DNA of 64,000 nucleotides from Laceyella sediminis (GCF_003003125.1 NZ_PVTZ01000004.1:186001-250000); one strand, 5' to 3'; numbered from the stretch's first letter, positions 16,725-25,508 are shown. The notes: generated from the sequence alone by a model not told the origin. A program made the numbers and translations.

Positions 16725-17377
16725 CAACCATTCCCCTTTTCAGCTTCATCACGATCGCGAAATTCCCGTAAAATCTCATACACTAACGATACAGGATAAC
16801 CTTGCCGTAACAAATACTGCCCCAATCTGCGCTCAATCGTCGGCCAAGGTTCTCCGCATATACGAAGATAGCGCCGTTCGGCAATCTTCATTGCCAGCTG
16901 GCGCTGTTCTTCTTCGTCCATCTCTGCAAGCGCCTCATCAATATGAGATGAAGCTACTCCTTTTTTGGTCAATTCCTGACGCAAACGAAGCGTGCCGTAT
17001 CCTTTGTGCCGATGCCGTTCGGCTACCCAGCTCTTGGCGTACTGGCGATCATCTAGGAAGCCCTGCGCTTCCATCTCCTTGATCGCCTGTTCACCCAAAG
17101 CCGCCTCATACCCCTTCTCATTGAGATGTTGCTTCACTTCGTATACCGTGCGCGGTTTGTAAGAGAGATACCGCATCACGGCCTGCTTCACCTTGTTGTA
17201 CTCTTCCTCTTGCAACAACTCTTCCAATTGGGACGGCTCCATTTCCATCCCTTTGTACAAATGGAATTTGACCAGCACATCTTCGTGGACAGAACAAACT
17301 TCAGTCCCATCCACGAAGATCCGGTAACGCTTCGCCTGCTTGGAACACTTCTCAATTCGGGTGATGTAATTGGTCAC
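16724..17377 (-). CDS. recX: recombination regulator RecX
   Basis: The product has 217 residues with a GTG start after AAGGGTGA. It has the three-helix repeats typical of RecX: YLSYKPRTVYEVKQHLNEKG, FLDDRQYAKSWVAERHRHKGYG and the late LRQGYPVSLVYEILREF. RecX binds RecA filaments and modulates their assembly. It begins 19 bases after recA and overlaps the next gene by one base, so recA, recX and the nuclease/ATPase genes form one operon. Confidence 0.92.
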   Translation of the reverse strand: MTNYITRIEKCSKQAKRYRIFVDGTEVCSVHEDVLVKFHLYKGMEMEPSQLEELLQEEEYNKVKQAVMRYLSYKPRTVYEVKQHLNEKGYEAALGEQAIKEMEAQGFLDDRQYAKSWVAERHRHKGYGTLRLRQELTKKGVASSHIDEALAEMDEEEQRQLAMKIAERRYLRICGEPWPTIERRLGQYLLRQGYPVSLVYEILREFRDRDEAEKGNG

Positions 17378-17395
17378 TTGTGGTCACCCTTCAGC

Positions 17396-18481
17396 TCACA
17401 CCTCAAGAGAAGGAGCGGTCTCCTCTTTTTCTTTCGACTTGCGGCCGCGCTTCTCTTCCTTGGCCGGCTCTGCCGGTTTCTCTTCGACTCGTGTCAGGGG
17501 CAGGTCGTGGTGCGCACGAATTCGATTTTCAATCTTCACTGAGATTTCTGGGTGATCCTTGAGGAACTGCTTCGCGTTTTCACGGCCCTGTCCGAGGCGA
17601 TCCCCCTCGAAGGAATACCATGCTCCGCTCTTATTGACAATGTCCAGTTCAGCCGCGATGTCAAGTACGCTTCCCTCTTTGGAAATCCCCTCGCCGAACA
17701 TGATATCCACTTCCGCTTGCTTAAACGGAGGTGCGACCTTGTTTTTAACTACTTTGATTTTGGTCCGGTTACCGACCATGTCCGTTCCTTGTTTGATCGT
17801 CTCTTGGCGGCGCACTTCCAGGCGAACGCTGGAATAGAATTTCAGGGCCCGTCCACCCGGTGTCGTCTCTGGGTTGCCGAACATGATACCCACTTTTTCA
17901 CGAATTTGGTTGATGAAGATGGCGATGGTTTTGGACTTGTTGATCGCTCCTGAAAGCTTGCGCAACGCCTGGGACATCAAACGGGCTTGCAAGCCGACAT
18001 GAGAGTCACCCATCTCCCCTTCGATTTCCGCTTTCGGCACCAATGCCGCTACAGAGTCGATAATGATGATGTCCACGGCTCCACTACGCACCAACGCTTC
18101 GGCGATCTCCAGCGCTTGTTCCCCCGTGTCTGGTTGGGACAACAACAACTCATTGATGTTAACACCCAATTTTTGCGCATATACAGGGTCCAACGCGTGT
18201 TCCGCATCAATGAAAGCCGCAGTCCCTCCTACGCGTTGCACTTCGGCAATCGCATGCAAAGCGACAGTGGTCTTACCGGAAGACTCAGGTCCATACACTT
18301 CGATAATCCGACCCCGTGGATATCCGCCAACACCCAGAGCGATATCCAGAGCCAGCGCCCCACTGGAAATCGTCTCCACTTGTGGAGTGGTTTCTTCCCC
18401 CATCCGCATGATTGAGCCTTTGCCAAATTGCTTTTCTATTTGTCTAAGTGCCATTTCTAACGCCTGACGACGATCTGACAT
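17396..18481 (-). CDS. recA: recombinase RecA
   Basis: The product has 361 residues, starting [20 protein letters not shown] at 18481 with GGAGGAAC upstream. Walker A is GPESSGKTT, the second motif [10 protein letters not shown], and the L2 loop [18 protein letters not shown] is intact. The C-terminus is a charged Lys/Glu tail. RecA forms filaments on single-stranded DNA, drives strand exchange and triggers LexA cleavage. A SigA promoter and a LexA box lie directly upstream, giving normal SOS control, which the downstream repair nuclease genes should share. Confidence 0.97.
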   Translation of the reverse strand: MSDRRQALEMALRQIEKQFGKGSIMRMGEETTPQVETISSGALALDIALGVGGYPRGRIIEVYGPESSGKTTVALHAIAEVQRVGGTAAFIDAEHALDPVYAQKLGVNINELLLSQPDTGEQALEIAEALVRSGAVDIIIIDSVAALVPKAEIEGEMGDSHVGLQARLMSQALRKLSGAINKSKTIAIFINQIREKVGIMFGNPETTPGGRALKFYSSVRLEVRRQETIKQGTDMVGNRTKIKVVKNKVAPPFKQAEVDIMFGEGISKEGSVLDIAAELDIVNKSGAWYSFEGDRLGQGRENAKQFLKDHPEISVKIENRIRAHHDLPLTRVEEKPAEPAKEEKRGRKSKEKEETAPSLEV

Positions 18482-18519
18482 GCACAGTTCCTCCTCTTTC
18501 CGCTTAATCACATATACCC

Positions 18520-18548
18520 ATCATAACCTGTTTTGACTCATCTGCCAA
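18520..18548 (-). promoter_or_regulatory. SigA promoter of the recA operon
   Basis: On the minus strand TTGGCA (18548-18543) and TATGAT (18525-18520) are separated by 17 bases, about 40 bases before the recA start. The LexA box at 18558-18571 lies just upstream. Confidence 0.65.
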
Positions 18549-18557
18549 GATCATTTA

Positions 18558-18571
18558 CGAACATTTATTCG
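18558..18571. promoter_or_regulatory. LexA (DinR) operator of recA
   Basis: CGAACATTTATTCG is close to the Gram-positive LexA consensus CGAACATATGTTCG (dyad CGAAN6-type). It sits next to the recA -35 region and in the short gap before the divergent DUF59 gene, so one site could act on both. Confidence 0.75.
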
Positions 18572-18635
18572 TTTTTTTGCAGGTGTCGGCAACAGCAAAA
18601 TGTGGTACATTACAAACAGAAAGGGGGATATTCGA

Positions 18636-18953
18636 TTGGATAAAGAGAAATGCAGAGAGCGCATCATGGAACAATTGGAAGAAGTAAACGACCCAGAGCT
18701 GAACATCGACATCGTCAACCTCGGCCTCGTCTATGGGGTGGATATCGACGATGATGGACGCGTTCAAGTGACGATGACATTGACAGCCATGGGGTGCCCG
18801 CTCGCCGGCACGATTGAGCAACAAGTGCGCGACGCCGTTCAAAAAGTGGATGGGGTGACAGATGTGCAGGTAGATATCGTCTGGAACCCCCCATGGGACA
18901 AAAGTCGCATGTCCCGCTTAGCCAAAATCGCGCTCGGTATTCATGATGGTTGA
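18636..18953 (+). CDS. DUF59/MIP18-family Fe-S cluster assembly factor
   Basis: The product has 105 residues. A TTG start at 18636 is preferred because AAAGGGGGA lies upstream at normal spacing; an ATG 12 codons earlier has no ribosome site. The core reads VNDPELNIDIVNLGLVYGV, then LTAMGCPLAGTIEQQV with the conserved Cys and VDIVWNPPWDKSRMS. This is the SufT/PaaD-like family, small proteins implicated in maturation of Fe-S proteins. It is divergent from recA and convergent with the helicase gene, with which it shares a bidirectional terminator. Confidence 0.88.
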   Translation: MDKEKCRERIMEQLEEVNDPELNIDIVNLGLVYGVDIDDDGRVQVTMTLTAMGCPLAGTIEQQVRDAVQKVDGVTDVQVDIVWNPPWDKSRMSRLAKIALGIHDG

Positions 18954-18961
18954 AATAAAAA

Positions 18962-18995
18962 AAAGACCGCCCACACATTGCGTCGGGCGGTCTTT
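18962..18995. terminator. bidirectional terminator
   Basis: AAAGACCGCCC / GGGCGGTCTTT flanks a 12-base loop, with A residues on the left and T-rich sequence on the right. It lies between the convergent DUF59 and helicase genes and can serve both. Confidence 0.8.
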
Positions 18996-18998
18996 GCT

Positions 18999-20582
18999 TT
19001 ATCCTTTATTGCGCGGTCTTGCCGGTTCCATGTTAACACGGGCCCCGTTGATTTTGGATTGGCGCAACGCTTCATAAACGAATGGCGCCACATCCTCCGG
19101 CACTTCTACAAAAGAGAAGCGATCATAAATGTTGATCTTACCTACTTGCCGTAGGCCAATCCCCGTATGTTCAGCGATCGCTTTAGCCAGCTCTTGCGGA
19201 TTCAGATTGGCATTGCGTCCTACATTGATGAAGAAGCGTACCATCCCGGGCGAAGCACCTGTTTCCCCAAAGTGGTAGGTTGCATCGATATTCTTGACAA
19301 ACCGCTCCGAGAAAGCTAGGTACATGGCCGCAGCAGCTACTTTCTCCGCAGAAAGCTTCTCATTCATCTGTTCGATCATTTCTTCAAACAACGAGAGATC
19401 CGCATCTGATTTCACAATCTCTTCGATTTGACCCATCCAGCTTTGTTGTTGCTTCGCGGCCACTTCTTCCAAGCTGGGCAACTCCCGCGCCCGCAGTTTA
19501 ACGCCTGTCTCCTGTTCAATGGTGCGCAATTGCTTCATTTCCCGCGGTGTGACAAGCGTAAGAGCAAACCCTTTGCGGCCCGCACGTCCCGTCCGTCCGA
19601 TGCGGTGCACATAGCTCTCCACATCTTGCGGGATGTCGAAATTGATCACATGGGAAACGCTACCCACATCGATGCCGCGGGCGGCTACGTCGGTCGCAAC
19701 CAACAATTCAACTTCTCCCTGGCGGAACGCGTTCATCACTCGGTCACGCTGTTGCTGTGCCAAATCCCCATGCAGGCCGCCTGCGAGATACCCTCTAGCC
19801 TGGAGCGCGTCAGTCAGTTCATCGACTCCTTTTTTGGTACGGCAGAACACAATGGACAAATCGACTTCCTCACTGTCCAAAATCCGGCACAACGCATCGA
19901 TCTTATGGTTTTCCAACACGCGATAGTATACTTGCTTGATAACCGGAACTGTCACTTCCCCGCGATTCACAGTAATATACTTGGGTTTGCGCATATATTT
20001 TTGCGCCAATTGCCGGATCGTTGTCGGCATCGTCGCCGAGAAGAGCAACAATTGCCGTTGCTTGGGCAGGTATTGGAACACCGCTTCAATGTCGTCGATG
20101 AAACCCATGTCCAACATTTCATCGGCTTCATCCAACACCATAATCTCTACACTGGAGGTGTCAATCGTTCCGCGGCGCAGATGGTCGAGCAAACGGCCGG
20201 GGGTGCCGATAACCACATGAACCCCTTGCTGCAACGCTTTAATCTGTCTGCCAATCGCTTGGCCTCCGTAAATCGGCAACGTCTTCACCCGCTTGGGCCG
20301 GCCAATCCGACGCATTTCTTCAGAGACTTGGATCGCCAATTCGCGGGTCGGCGCCAATATCATCGCTTGCACCGCTTGATGACTGGTATCGATCCGTTCC
20401 AACACCGGAATCCCGAATGCCGCAGTCTTTCCGGTACCGGTTTGGGCTTGCCCGATCACATCTTCCCCGCGCAACACTGCGGGAATGCACTCCGCTTGGA
20501 TCGGGGAGGCTTCCTCAAAGCCAATATCTTGAATGCCTTTTAAAATTTCTTTGCTTAACGCAAATTGGTCAAAACGACTCAT
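18999..20582 (-). CDS. DEAD-box RNA helicase with DbpA-type RNA-binding domain
   Basis: The product has 527 residues. Helicase motifs in order: Q motif (FEEASPIQAE), AQTGTGKT, PTRELA, GTPGR, DEAD (VLDEADEMLDMG), SAT, ATDVAARG and HRIGRTGRAG. The C-terminal ~75 residues (MVRFFINVGRNANLNPQ to the end) match the DbpA RNA-binding domain found in CshA/DeaD-type enzymes, which remodel structured RNA in ribosome assembly and decay. The start overlaps the cinA stop codon, so it is translated after cinA. Confidence 0.93.
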   Translation of the reverse strand: MSRFDQFALSKEILKGIQDIGFEEASPIQAECIPAVLRGEDVIGQAQTGTGKTAAFGIPVLERIDTSHQAVQAMILAPTRELAIQVSEEMRRIGRPKRVKTLPIYGGQAIGRQIKALQQGVHVVIGTPGRLLDHLRRGTIDTSSVEIMVLDEADEMLDMGFIDDIEAVFQYLPKQRQLLLFSATMPTTIRQLAQKYMRKPKYITVNRGEVTVPVIKQVYYRVLENHKIDALCRILDSEEVDLSIVFCRTKKGVDELTDALQARGYLAGGLHGDLAQQQRDRVMNAFRQGEVELLVATDVAARGIDVGSVSHVINFDIPQDVESYVHRIGRTGRAGRKGFALTLVTPREMKQLRTIEQETGVKLRARELPSLEEVAAKQQQSWMGQIEEIVKSDADLSLFEEMIEQMNEKLSAEKVAAAAMYLAFSERFVKNIDATYHFGETGASPGMVRFFINVGRNANLNPQELAKAIAEHTGIGLRQVGKINIYDRFSFVEVPEDVAPFVYEALRQSKINGARVNMEPARPRNKG

Positions 20583-21832
20583 CGTGTTGTTTCACCTTTC
20601 TTTAAGCATTGCTGAAGAATGAAGCAAGCTTGTTTGGCTGCTTGCAATTGAATTCGCCTACGTGAGCCCCTGAGTTGCAACCGATAGACGCGAACCGGTC
20701 CGGATGCTTCCTTCAAGCCGATGAAAACGAGCCCCACCGGCTTCCCTTCAACCTCATCGGGTCCGGCGACACCTGTCACACTGAGCACAAAATCGGTAGC
20801 AAACTGCTCCCGCACCCGCTCAGCCAAGGCCTCTGCCGTGTGGGAACTGACCGTTCCATGCTGCTCCAAGATCTCTTCAGGCACGCCGACCACTTGTTCC
20901 TTGCTAAACGCGGAATAAGAAACAATGCCCCCCATAAACGCCTGACTGCTCCCCTTCATGGATGTAAGCAGATGGGACAACATCCCCCCGGTGCAACTCT
21001 CGGCGACCGCCACGGTTTTCCCTTGTTGAATCAAAGAGCGCATGACCACTTCCTCCAGCGGTTCCTCACGCTCACTGTAGCAGTAATCTCCAGTTCTCTT
21101 CAGCACTTCTGTTTTTATTGGCGCGATCAACTCCCGCGCTGCCGACTCTGTAGCTGCCCGAGCAGTTAACCGCAAAGTCACGCCTGCTTCTTTCGCATAT
21201 GTAGCGATGATGGGATTGTCATTAGCTTCAATCAAATCTTTGCAAGTCTCTTCAAGGAGCGACTCGCCAATCCCAAAAAAGGATAATGCCTCGGACACCA
21301 ACGCTTGCCCACTAGCAAAGGTGTCCAAGATATACGGACGAACTTGTTGCTCAAACATGGGGATCAATTCACGCGGTGGACCCGGCAGAAGCACGTAAGT
21401 CACGCCGTCTTTGGAAACAGCCAATCCAGGTGCTGTCCCATGCGCATTATGAAACACAACACCATCTTCAAAAACATGGGCCTGCTTGTAATTATTGGAT
21501 GGAATGTTTCGCGAACGCCCTTGAAACCACTCTTCCAACGCAGTCACTACAGCAGGATCCCGCACCAATGGAATCCCCAAAAAATCCGATAGCGTTTCCT
21601 TTGTCAAATCATCAAGCGTGGGGCCGAGTCCGCCACACAGGAAAACCAATTGAGAGCGCCTATGCGCCTGCTCAATAACTTCCATCAACCGCGCTTGATC
21701 ATCACCAACAGAAGTGTGAAAAACCACTTCCACTCCAAGGGAAAAACACTCGCGCGAGAGATAGGCGGAATGTGTGTCCACCGTTTCACCCAACAACAGC
21801 TCCGAACCGACCGTAATCACTTCCGCGCGCAT
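20579..21832 (-). CDS. cinA: competence/damage-inducible protein CinA
   Basis: The product has 417 residues, starting MRAEVITVGSELLLGE at 21832 with AGAGAGGAA upstream. The N-terminal half is the MoaB/MoeA-like CinA domain (GGLGPTLDDLTKE). The C-terminal half is the nicotinamide-mononucleotide deamidase domain (AESCTGGMLSHLLT, GIVSYS, SVTGVAGPD). CinA proteins combine pyrophosphatase and NMN deamidase functions; in Bacillus the gene precedes recA and is competence-linked. Here a helicase and a DUF59 gene separate it from recA. Confidence 0.94.
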   Translation of the reverse strand: MRAEVITVGSELLLGETVDTHSAYLSRECFSLGVEVVFHTSVGDDQARLMEVIEQAHRRSQLVFLCGGLGPTLDDLTKETLSDFLGIPLVRDPAVVTALEEWFQGRSRNIPSNNYKQAHVFEDGVVFHNAHGTAPGLAVSKDGVTYVLLPGPPRELIPMFEQQVRPYILDTFASGQALVSEALSFFGIGESLLEETCKDLIEANDNPIIATYAKEAGVTLRLTARAATESAARELIAPIKTEVLKRTGDYCYSEREEPLEEVVMRSLIQQGKTVAVAESCTGGMLSHLLTSMKGSSQAFMGGIVSYSAFSKEQVVGVPEEILEQHGTVSSHTAEALAERVREQFATDFVLSVTGVAGPDEVEGKPVGLVFIGLKEASGPVRVYRLQLRGSRRRIQLQAAKQACFILQQCLKKGETTR

Positions 21833-21875
21833 GCCATCGTTCCTCTCTAACGTAACTTCCTTCCAATGCATTGGG

Positions 21876-22460
21876 TTACTGCAAATGGGTCATCGAGACG
21901 ATCTTTCTGTTTTTGTAGAAATAATCAAGTCCGGAAATCACCGTCACGATAACCGCAAGCCATGTAACAATTTCTGAGAATGGAAAAGAGATCGAAGAAA
22001 ACGGGACATTGTTCAGCATCAACGCCACAATGGCGACGATCTGAGTGATCGTTTTCAGCTTCCCCAACGGACTAGCCGCGATGACCACCCCTTCAGCCAC
22101 CGCAATCATCCTCAGACCTGTGATGGCAAATTCGCGACTGATGATAACAATCGCAATCCACGCTTCCAGGCGTTGCATTTCGACAAGTGAAATCAATGCC
22201 GCCGTAATCAATAGCTTATCGGCCAAAGGGTCCAAAAACTTACCCAATGTGGTCACCATTTTGTTTTTGCGGGCCAGATACCCATCAAGCCCGTCGGTGA
22301 CGGCAGCCAAAATGAAAATGAAGGTGGCAATAATCTCACTTACTGTTAGGGTAACGCTTCCCACCTGGACGTAGCCCATATTAAAGCGAACCAACAAAAA
22401 AAGCATCACGACTGGTACTAAGAAGATACGGGCCAGCGTAATCTTGTTGGCTAGGTTCAC
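21876..22460 (-). CDS. pgsA: phosphatidylglycerophosphate synthase
   Basis: The product has 194 residues; the GTG at 22460 is chosen because GGGAGG lies nine bases upstream, whereas an earlier TTG touches it. The CDP-alcohol phosphotransferase signature is present as DGLDGYLARK (residues ~57-66) followed by LGKFLDPLADKL. The rest is hydrophobic with about five membrane helices. The enzyme makes phosphatidylglycerol phosphate from CDP-diacylglycerol and glycerol 3-phosphate. Its promoter overlaps the terminator of the RodZ gene before it, and it leads the pgsA-cinA-helicase unit. Confidence 0.95.
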   Translation of the reverse strand: MNLANKITLARIFLVPVVMLFLLVRFNMGYVQVGSVTLTVSEIIATFIFILAAVTDGLDGYLARKNKMVTTLGKFLDPLADKLLITAALISLVEMQRLEAWIAIVIISREFAITGLRMIAVAEGVVIAASPLGKLKTITQIVAIVALMLNNVPFSSISFPFSEIVTWLAVIVTVISGLDYFYKNRKIVSMTHLQ

Positions 22461-22640
22461 CTTAACCAACCTCCCTGGCTATGACAGATTCACTCAGATA
22501 GTAATGTAATTTATAGCACCATCTTAAACCAAGAACCATCTATTTGGTCAGACGGGAAATAGCTGAATAAGCGGGCCCGTCAGCACCCTTGTCAGCACAC
22601 ACCCCTCGAGCCAAAGCTTTCCTAGTGTAATTCTTTCGTA

Positions 22641-22670
22641 AGTATAAACCAACCGGCTAGGCGGTGTCAA
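22641..22670 (-). promoter_or_regulatory. SigA promoter of pgsA, fused to a terminator T-run
   Basis: On the minus strand TTGACA (22670-22665), 18 bases, TATACT (22646-22641). The T residues of the upstream terminator run directly into the -35 box. About 180 bases of leader precede pgsA. Confidence 0.65.
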
Positions 22671-22692
22671 AAAAGAGCAGGGATTCCCCTGC
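22669..22692 (-). terminator. terminator of the first RodZ gene
   Basis: GCAGGG-GAAT-CCCTGC forms a perfect hairpin followed on the minus strand by TCTTTTTTG, directly after the stop codon region of the RodZ-like gene at 22705. Confidence 0.75.
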
Positions 22693-22704
22693 CCTATTCC
22701 ATGC

Positions 22705-23586
22705 TTATTCTTGTGCGGACGAGTCTTCCCCGGTTGCGTTGGCCATACGCACTTGGTAAAGCGACACTTCTTTTTGCGTTGAGGTGTCGATCAACACTCC
22801 GTTGGCAAACAACGCCACTTGATCGGGGTTATCTAAGCGTACGGACAACCACTTGTTGTCGTTGAACGTCATCGTCTGGTTTGCCTCCAGCCTCTTGTCG
22901 AACAACGCTTTTCCTTTCGGGCCGCCAGCGCGCACACGGATATCCGTCGGTTTTTTGGCCGTGATTTTGACCACCACCTGATCCGCGTTTTCAACTTGAT
23001 AAACATCGCCAAACTCATAACTGTCTGAGGTTTGGAACAGCATCACGCGGGGGCGCTGCTTGTTTATCACGGACGCATCGCTAGGCTTCGCCTCCGAGTC
23101 AGCGGAAACGACTTTCACTTCTTTGCCTCCGCTGACCACTGCCCAAGTAACCACCGCCCCGATGGCGAGCACGGCGATCACCGCAGCCGCCACCCAGACG
23201 ACTTTGTTTTGAGACAGACGGTTCCACCACTCATTGATTAAAGCCGCCCGGCCGGCATCATCCTTTGCCCGTTTGGACCGCTCTTTTCTACTTAACGAGG
23301 CAGCGGGAACGGCACTGCCAACAGCGGCCTCTGCCTCTATGGAAGTTTGGTTTTGTTCCTCCCATTTTTTGTAGTAGCTCAATAAAGGATTGGGGGCCAC
23401 ATTCAAAACACGGGCGTACGTACGGATATATCCTCTTACGTAAACCGGATCCGGCAACTTCGAAAATTCGGCGCTTTCAAGCGCTTCTATATAGTGCGGC
23501 TCAATTTGGGTTAACTCCGCCACATCCGACACGCTCAGTTGTTGGTTTTCCCTAGTTGTTCTCAATTGTGTAAAAGGGTTAGGCAT
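22705..23586 (-). CDS. rodZ: RodZ/YmfM-like HTH membrane protein (paralogue 1)
   Basis: The product has 293 residues. Residues 4-70 form an HTH_25-type helix-turn-helix (LSVSDVAELTQIEPHYIEALE, then LPDPVYVRGYIRTYARVL). A short linker follows, then one transmembrane helix around 130-151 and a beta-rich extracytoplasmic DUF4115 domain (FGDVYQVENADQVVVKITA to the end). This is the shortest linker of the four neighbours and the copy directly before pgsA, the position of ymfM in Bacillus, so it is the most likely orthologue. RodZ links the MreB cytoskeleton to wall elongation. It has its own promoter and terminator. Confidence 0.88.
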   Translation of the reverse strand: MPNPFTQLRTTRENQQLSVSDVAELTQIEPHYIEALESAEFSKLPDPVYVRGYIRTYARVLNVAPNPLLSYYKKWEEQNQTSIEAEAAVGSAVPAASLSRKERSKRAKDDAGRAALINEWWNRLSQNKVVWVAAAVIAVLAIGAVVTWAVVSGGKEVKVVSADSEAKPSDASVINKQRPRVMLFQTSDSYEFGDVYQVENADQVVVKITAKKPTDIRVRAGGPKGKALFDKRLEANQTMTFNDNKWLSVRLDNPDQVALFANGVLIDTSTQKEVSLYQVRMANATGEDSSAQE

Positions 23587-23635
23587 TTCACCTATGTACC
23601 TCCTATAGGGATGATTGAACAGAATTAACTCCTAC

Positions 23636-23665
23636 AGTATAGCTCACAGGGGAAAGATTCGTCAA
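23636..23665 (-). promoter_or_regulatory. SigA promoter of RodZ paralogue 1, fused to a terminator T-run
   Basis: On the minus strand TTGACG (23665-23660), 18 bases, TATACT (23641-23636). The -35 begins inside the T-run of the terminator of the preceding RodZ gene. Confidence 0.6.
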
Positions 23666-23701
23666 AAAAGCAAGCCTGTGTGTGGTTAGGCTTGCTTTTT
23701 C
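23664..23701 (-). terminator. terminator of RodZ paralogue 2
   Basis: AAAGCAAGCCT / AGGCTTGCTTT, loop of about ten bases, then six T residues on the minus strand. It begins at the stop codon of the gene at 23703. Confidence 0.75.
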
Positions 23702-23702
23702 G

Positions 23703-25136
23703 CTATTGGTTATTATCTTGTTTGAGATGAATGAACGTCGCCGATTTCTGCACTGGTTCCCCATTGACTGTCACTTTGGCATTGTCTGGTTTGTTGAGAT
23801 AGATGTAGATGTCAGGACTCTGTGAAAAGTCATGCTTGTAAGTGAACGTCTTGCCCGCACTCACTCTTACATCTTTAAACGGACTCCCATCGGCTCGGTG
23901 ACGAAGATCAAGTCCCAACTCTCCCAAAGCCTCCACCTTGATCTCCGCCCCCGCTCCACTCACTCGGTAATGGTCGGTTGTCTTTCCGCTACTGATAAAC
24001 TTAAGCGTAGTTGTAGGCGAGGGTGTTGGCGTCGGCTCCTGATTTGGCGCCGGCTGTTGGGATTTGGTCTCGCCTGTCGTGATTTGCTCCTTGCCCTTGC
24101 TATCTTCGTCATCCCCAACAAAGGAGGCGACGCCCCAAGCAATCGGAATACACAAGGCCAAACTAGCCGCCGCGATGATCACAGAACGCTTAGGAGCCTT
24201 GAACTTCGGCGTGGAGACCTTTTTCGGCTTCTTGTTTTTGACGGCACTTCTAGACAGCGATGGCATTTGTACGGCCTTCTGATCCGTTGGATCATGTTGC
24301 TCCTGCTCTTGGGAAAACGGTTCACGCACCGACGGCAATGGATTGGTGGAGCCTGTATCCACCTTTTTCATTTGGGCGGTGCGCGATAATATGCTCTTTG
24401 GCCCGGTGCTGGTCGGGTTTAATTTTTGGTTGTCCCGCGTCCGCCTTGAATGCAACGTGTGCGCAAGTGTCGACTCCTGGCTGAGTGGGGTCTCCTCCGG
24501 CGGTTGCGGTGCCGTGAACTTAGGCTGATTAAATGTAGCTTGGGCATTCCCCGGAATGGTCTGCTCCAACTCTTGTTTTTGGGAAATTGCCTTCATCATG
24601 CCCGTCGTCCGTTGGTAACCCACATCCCGGCGTGCCAGCTCTTTGTCCCTGCGCAACTTGTCGCTTTCTGTGCGCTTCGCGGTCAATGCCGTTTGTGTGT
24701 TGATGCGCGATTGAGCAGGTTTTTGGTTGACTGTTGGCAGTTTGAATGCACTCGTCTGCTGCCCAACCGGCTTGTGAACACCCGTCGCCTGATTGATGGT
24801 GGGCAGTTTGCCAGTCAACTGTCCAGCAAACGAATGCGTTTGGGTCTGCGCTAAATCATTTTCGGTAATGGCTTTGAGAACAGTTGTATTGAAACGTTCC
24901 GCCTGCTCCATTTTGCGATATTGTCTCAAAATATGATGAGGTTCAATTTTTACACAATTGGCATATGAGCGAAGGTACGTACGTACATAGAATGGACTAG
25001 GCAATTTATCAAACTCGCCATTTTCGATTGCAATCAAAAAGGATTTTTGAATTTTCGTCTTTTCCTGTAATTGATCGAGGGATAGACCAATCGCTTCGCG
25101 GGCTTGTCGAAGATATGAGCCGATTTCGACAGACAC
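23703..25136 (-). CDS. RodZ-like HTH membrane protein (paralogue 2), long linker
   Basis: The product has 477 residues. The start is a GTG with GGAGG eight bases upstream (protein starts VSVEIGSYLRQAREAIG as read). HTH_25 domain in residues 3-75 (DKLPSPFYVRTYLRSYAN). Then comes a low-complexity linker of about 240 residues rich in Gln, Thr, Ser, Pro and Lys, a transmembrane helix near 319-340, and a short DUF4115-like outer domain (VRVSAGKTFTYKHD, VTVNGEPVQ). It is about 185 residues longer than the ymfM-position copy. Family membership is clear; a separate role is not established. It is a single-gene unit. Confidence 0.82.
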   Translation of the reverse strand: MSVEIGSYLRQAREAIGLSLDQLQEKTKIQKSFLIAIENGEFDKLPSPFYVRTYLRSYANCVKIEPHHILRQYRKMEQAERFNTTVLKAITENDLAQTQTHSFAGQLTGKLPTINQATGVHKPVGQQTSAFKLPTVNQKPAQSRINTQTALTAKRTESDKLRRDKELARRDVGYQRTTGMMKAISQKQELEQTIPGNAQATFNQPKFTAPQPPEETPLSQESTLAHTLHSRRTRDNQKLNPTSTGPKSILSRTAQMKKVDTGSTNPLPSVREPFSQEQEQHDPTDQKAVQMPSLSRSAVKNKKPKKVSTPKFKAPKRSVIIAAASLALCIPIAWGVASFVGDDEDSKGKEQITTGETKSQQPAPNQEPTPTPSPTTTLKFISSGKTTDHYRVSGAGAEIKVEALGELGLDLRHRADGSPFKDVRVSAGKTFTYKHDFSQSPDIYIYLNKPDNAKVTVNGEPVQKSATFIHLKQDNNQ

Positions 25137-25453
25137 CCCAGCCACCTCCTGAAAGGCTGTCAATAAACATGATCCAACCTTCAATTTGTTTTCACTTAAA
25201 ATGGTAGATATACTCCCAATGTATCTGCCGATTAGCTAAGACTAAAAGTGAATATATTACTTTTCAGGCACCAGAACATCCATCTCTCGGTTCATGCAGA
25301 TACGTTTTTACATATTGCTGATTGTATAAAAGCAACTCAATCACTAACCCATACTTTTCAGATTAACAGAAGTTGTTTATCAAAATCAATAACCATTCTT
25401 AGTAGATTTATATAACAAAAAACACCTAAGAAGGTTGTTTAGAATTTGACTCA
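25137..25453. other. leader region of RodZ paralogue 2
   Basis: About 320 bases without a gene separate the promoter at 25454-25482 from the GTG start. The sequence is AT-rich, with no long hairpin and no recognised riboswitch. An unusually long leader for a structural gene; additional promoters could lie here. Confidence 0.4.
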
Positions 25454-25482
25454 AGCATACCACGACCTTTTTCATGTGTCAA
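25454..25482 (-). promoter_or_regulatory. SigA promoter of RodZ paralogue 2, fused to a terminator T-run
   Basis: On the minus strand TTGACA (25482-25477), 17 bases, TATGCT (25459-25454). The T-run of the terminator after paralogue 3 runs into the -35 box. Confidence 0.6.
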
Positions 25483-25508
25483 AAAAGCTCTCTTATCACA
25501 GAGAGCTT
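25481..25508 (-). terminator. terminator of the ymfK-RodZ4-RodZ3 unit
   Basis: AAGCTCTC / GAGAGCTT with an 8-base loop and a T-run on the minus strand, starting at the stop codon of the gene at 25508. Confidence 0.75.

Noticed and set aside
20417-20605. Plus-strand frames opposite the DEAD-box helicase and cinA
   Set aside because: Several long antisense frames arise from GC-rich codon use; none has protein-like motifs or ribosome sites.
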